DNA of 64,000 nt from Kaistia granuli DSM 23481 (GTDB taxonomy: Bacteria > Pseudomonadota > Alphaproteobacteria > Rhizobiales > Kaistiaceae): the NCBI RefSeq assembly GCF_000380505.1, contig NZ_AQYH01000016.1, forward strand, positions 1 through 64,000, given 5' to 3'. Made by a program: the position numbers and the translations under genes. The notes beneath the pieces are model-generated. The model did no database searches, was not told the origin of the DNA, and was given only the letters and a program-made list of their open reading frames with translations. Below are positions 63,502 through 64,000 of this stretch, piece by piece; position 1 is the first letter of the stretch, and each line of letters opens with the position of its first letter.

Positions 63502-64000
63502 GCCGGGCCGCTCGCATGGGCGAGAAGGGATTGGAGCGAGATCTTTCCGCGCACCGTGCCGTCACCCGCCGTGACCGGCAGCGCGTCGCGTCGGTGCCAG
63601 AGCAGTTCGGAAAGCGCATCGCGCAGCGTCGCCGTTTCCAGGATTGGCGGTCCCTCGGCCGTGCCCGGTTCGACGATCGAGGCGACCGGGGAGAGCGACA
63701 GCAGACGGAACGGCCGATCGACGCCGTCGACCAGTTTTTCCACGAAGCCGGGGGCGGGGTTGGCGAGGATCTCGGCCGGCGGCGCATATTGCAGCAGCTT
63801 GCCGCCATCCATGACGGCGATCTTGTCGCCGAGATGGATCGCTTCCTCCATGTCGTGGGTGACGAGCACGACTGTGATTCCGAGCCGCTGCTGTACGGCG
63901 AGCAGGTCCTCCTGCGCCTTGGCGCGGATGATCGGGTCGAGCGCGCCGAAAGGTTCGTCCATCAATAGCAGGCCGGGTTCGGCGGCGAGGGCGCGGGCGA
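63498..64000 (-). CDS. OpuCA-type ABC transporter ATPase, 5' part cut off by the window
   Basis: Only the C-terminal 167 codons are in the window; the frame runs open to the right edge. Visible are the end of the signature helix (RALAAEPG), Walker B LLLMDEPFGALDP, the H-loop VVLVTHDMEEAIHLGDKIAVM, and a C-terminal CBS-like domain (TLRDALSELLWHRRDALPVT .. VRGKISLQSLL). DEPFGALDP and the CBS tail are characteristic of the OpuAA/OpuCA/ProV class for quaternary amines. It energises the permease encoded by the overlapping next gene. Confidence 0.92.
   Translation of the reverse strand, partial: ARALAAEPGLLLMDEPFGALDPIIRAKAQEDLLAVQQRLGITVVLVTHDMEEAIHLGDKIAVMDGGKLLQYAPPAEILANPAPGFVEKLVDGVDRPFRLLSLSPVASIVEPGTAEGPPILETATLRDALSELLWHRRDALPVTAGDGTVRGKISLQSLLAHASGPA

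Overview
The window is GC-rich chromosomal DNA from an alphaproteobacterium, most likely of the order Hyphomicrobiales (Rhizobiales). This rests on a Fur-family protein of the rhizobial Irr type (His-rich motif, no N-terminal heme Cys-Pro motif), beside argG, bacterioferritin and its ferredoxin, and on the dense set of sugar and amine uptake operons with LacI, SorC, TetR and MarR regulators. I see no rRNA, CRISPR array, phage gene, transposase or plasmid function. One tRNA, tRNA-Ala(CGC), sits at about 27.1 kb and separates an accessory catabolic left part from a mostly housekeeping right part.

Left part (1-26.7 kb). A minus-strand operon (11476 to 97) carries a ribose-type ABC transporter, a SorC regulator, an aldo/keto reductase, a GlpD/EryB-like FAD dehydrogenase, a DhnA-type class I aldolase, an FGGY kinase and a GMC oxidoreductase. 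It reads as uptake, phosphorylation, oxidation and aldol cleavage of an unidentified polyol. The next region (11.9-26.7 kb) is a second catabolic regulon: a MalK-type ABC transporter, a TetR regulator, a D-threonine-aldolase-like PLP enzyme, a gluconate-2-dehydrogenase-like GMC pair, a FAH-fold hydrolase, a CnbZ/RidA-like deaminase, another GMC enzyme, and an oppositely transcribed amidohydrolase plus aldehyde dehydrogenase. Two nearly identical promoter/operator elements (15.53 and 23.95 kb) tie its transcription units together.

Middle part (27-57 kb). Housekeeping and salvage genes: yggT, a DUF167 gene, ppa, typA, a MarR gene, deoB, adenosine deaminase, upp, a MoeB/ThiF-like gene, a LacI regulator divergent from an unannotated 59-residue membrane protein, a hydroxyacid dehydrogenase, irr, argG, bfr, bfd, coxG-coxS-coxM without coxL, two RNA methyltransferases, lspA, the uracil-catabolism pair URC4/URC1, galM, pgm and a nucleoside hydrolase.

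Right end (57-64 kb). A minus-strand operon encodes an OpuB/C-type ABC transporter (its ATPase cut by the window edge), a hydantoinase-like amidohydrolase, an M20-type carbamoylase, a DUF917/S-methyl-thiohydantoin desulfurase family protein and a non-canonical urocanase. Together these match, step for step, the lower part of ergothioneine (betaine thiol-imidazole) catabolism to glutamate. This is the most exciting system in the window. The trimethylamine-eliminating first enzyme and the binding protein would lie beyond the right edge.

All calls come from reading the sequence and remembered family features; no database search was run.
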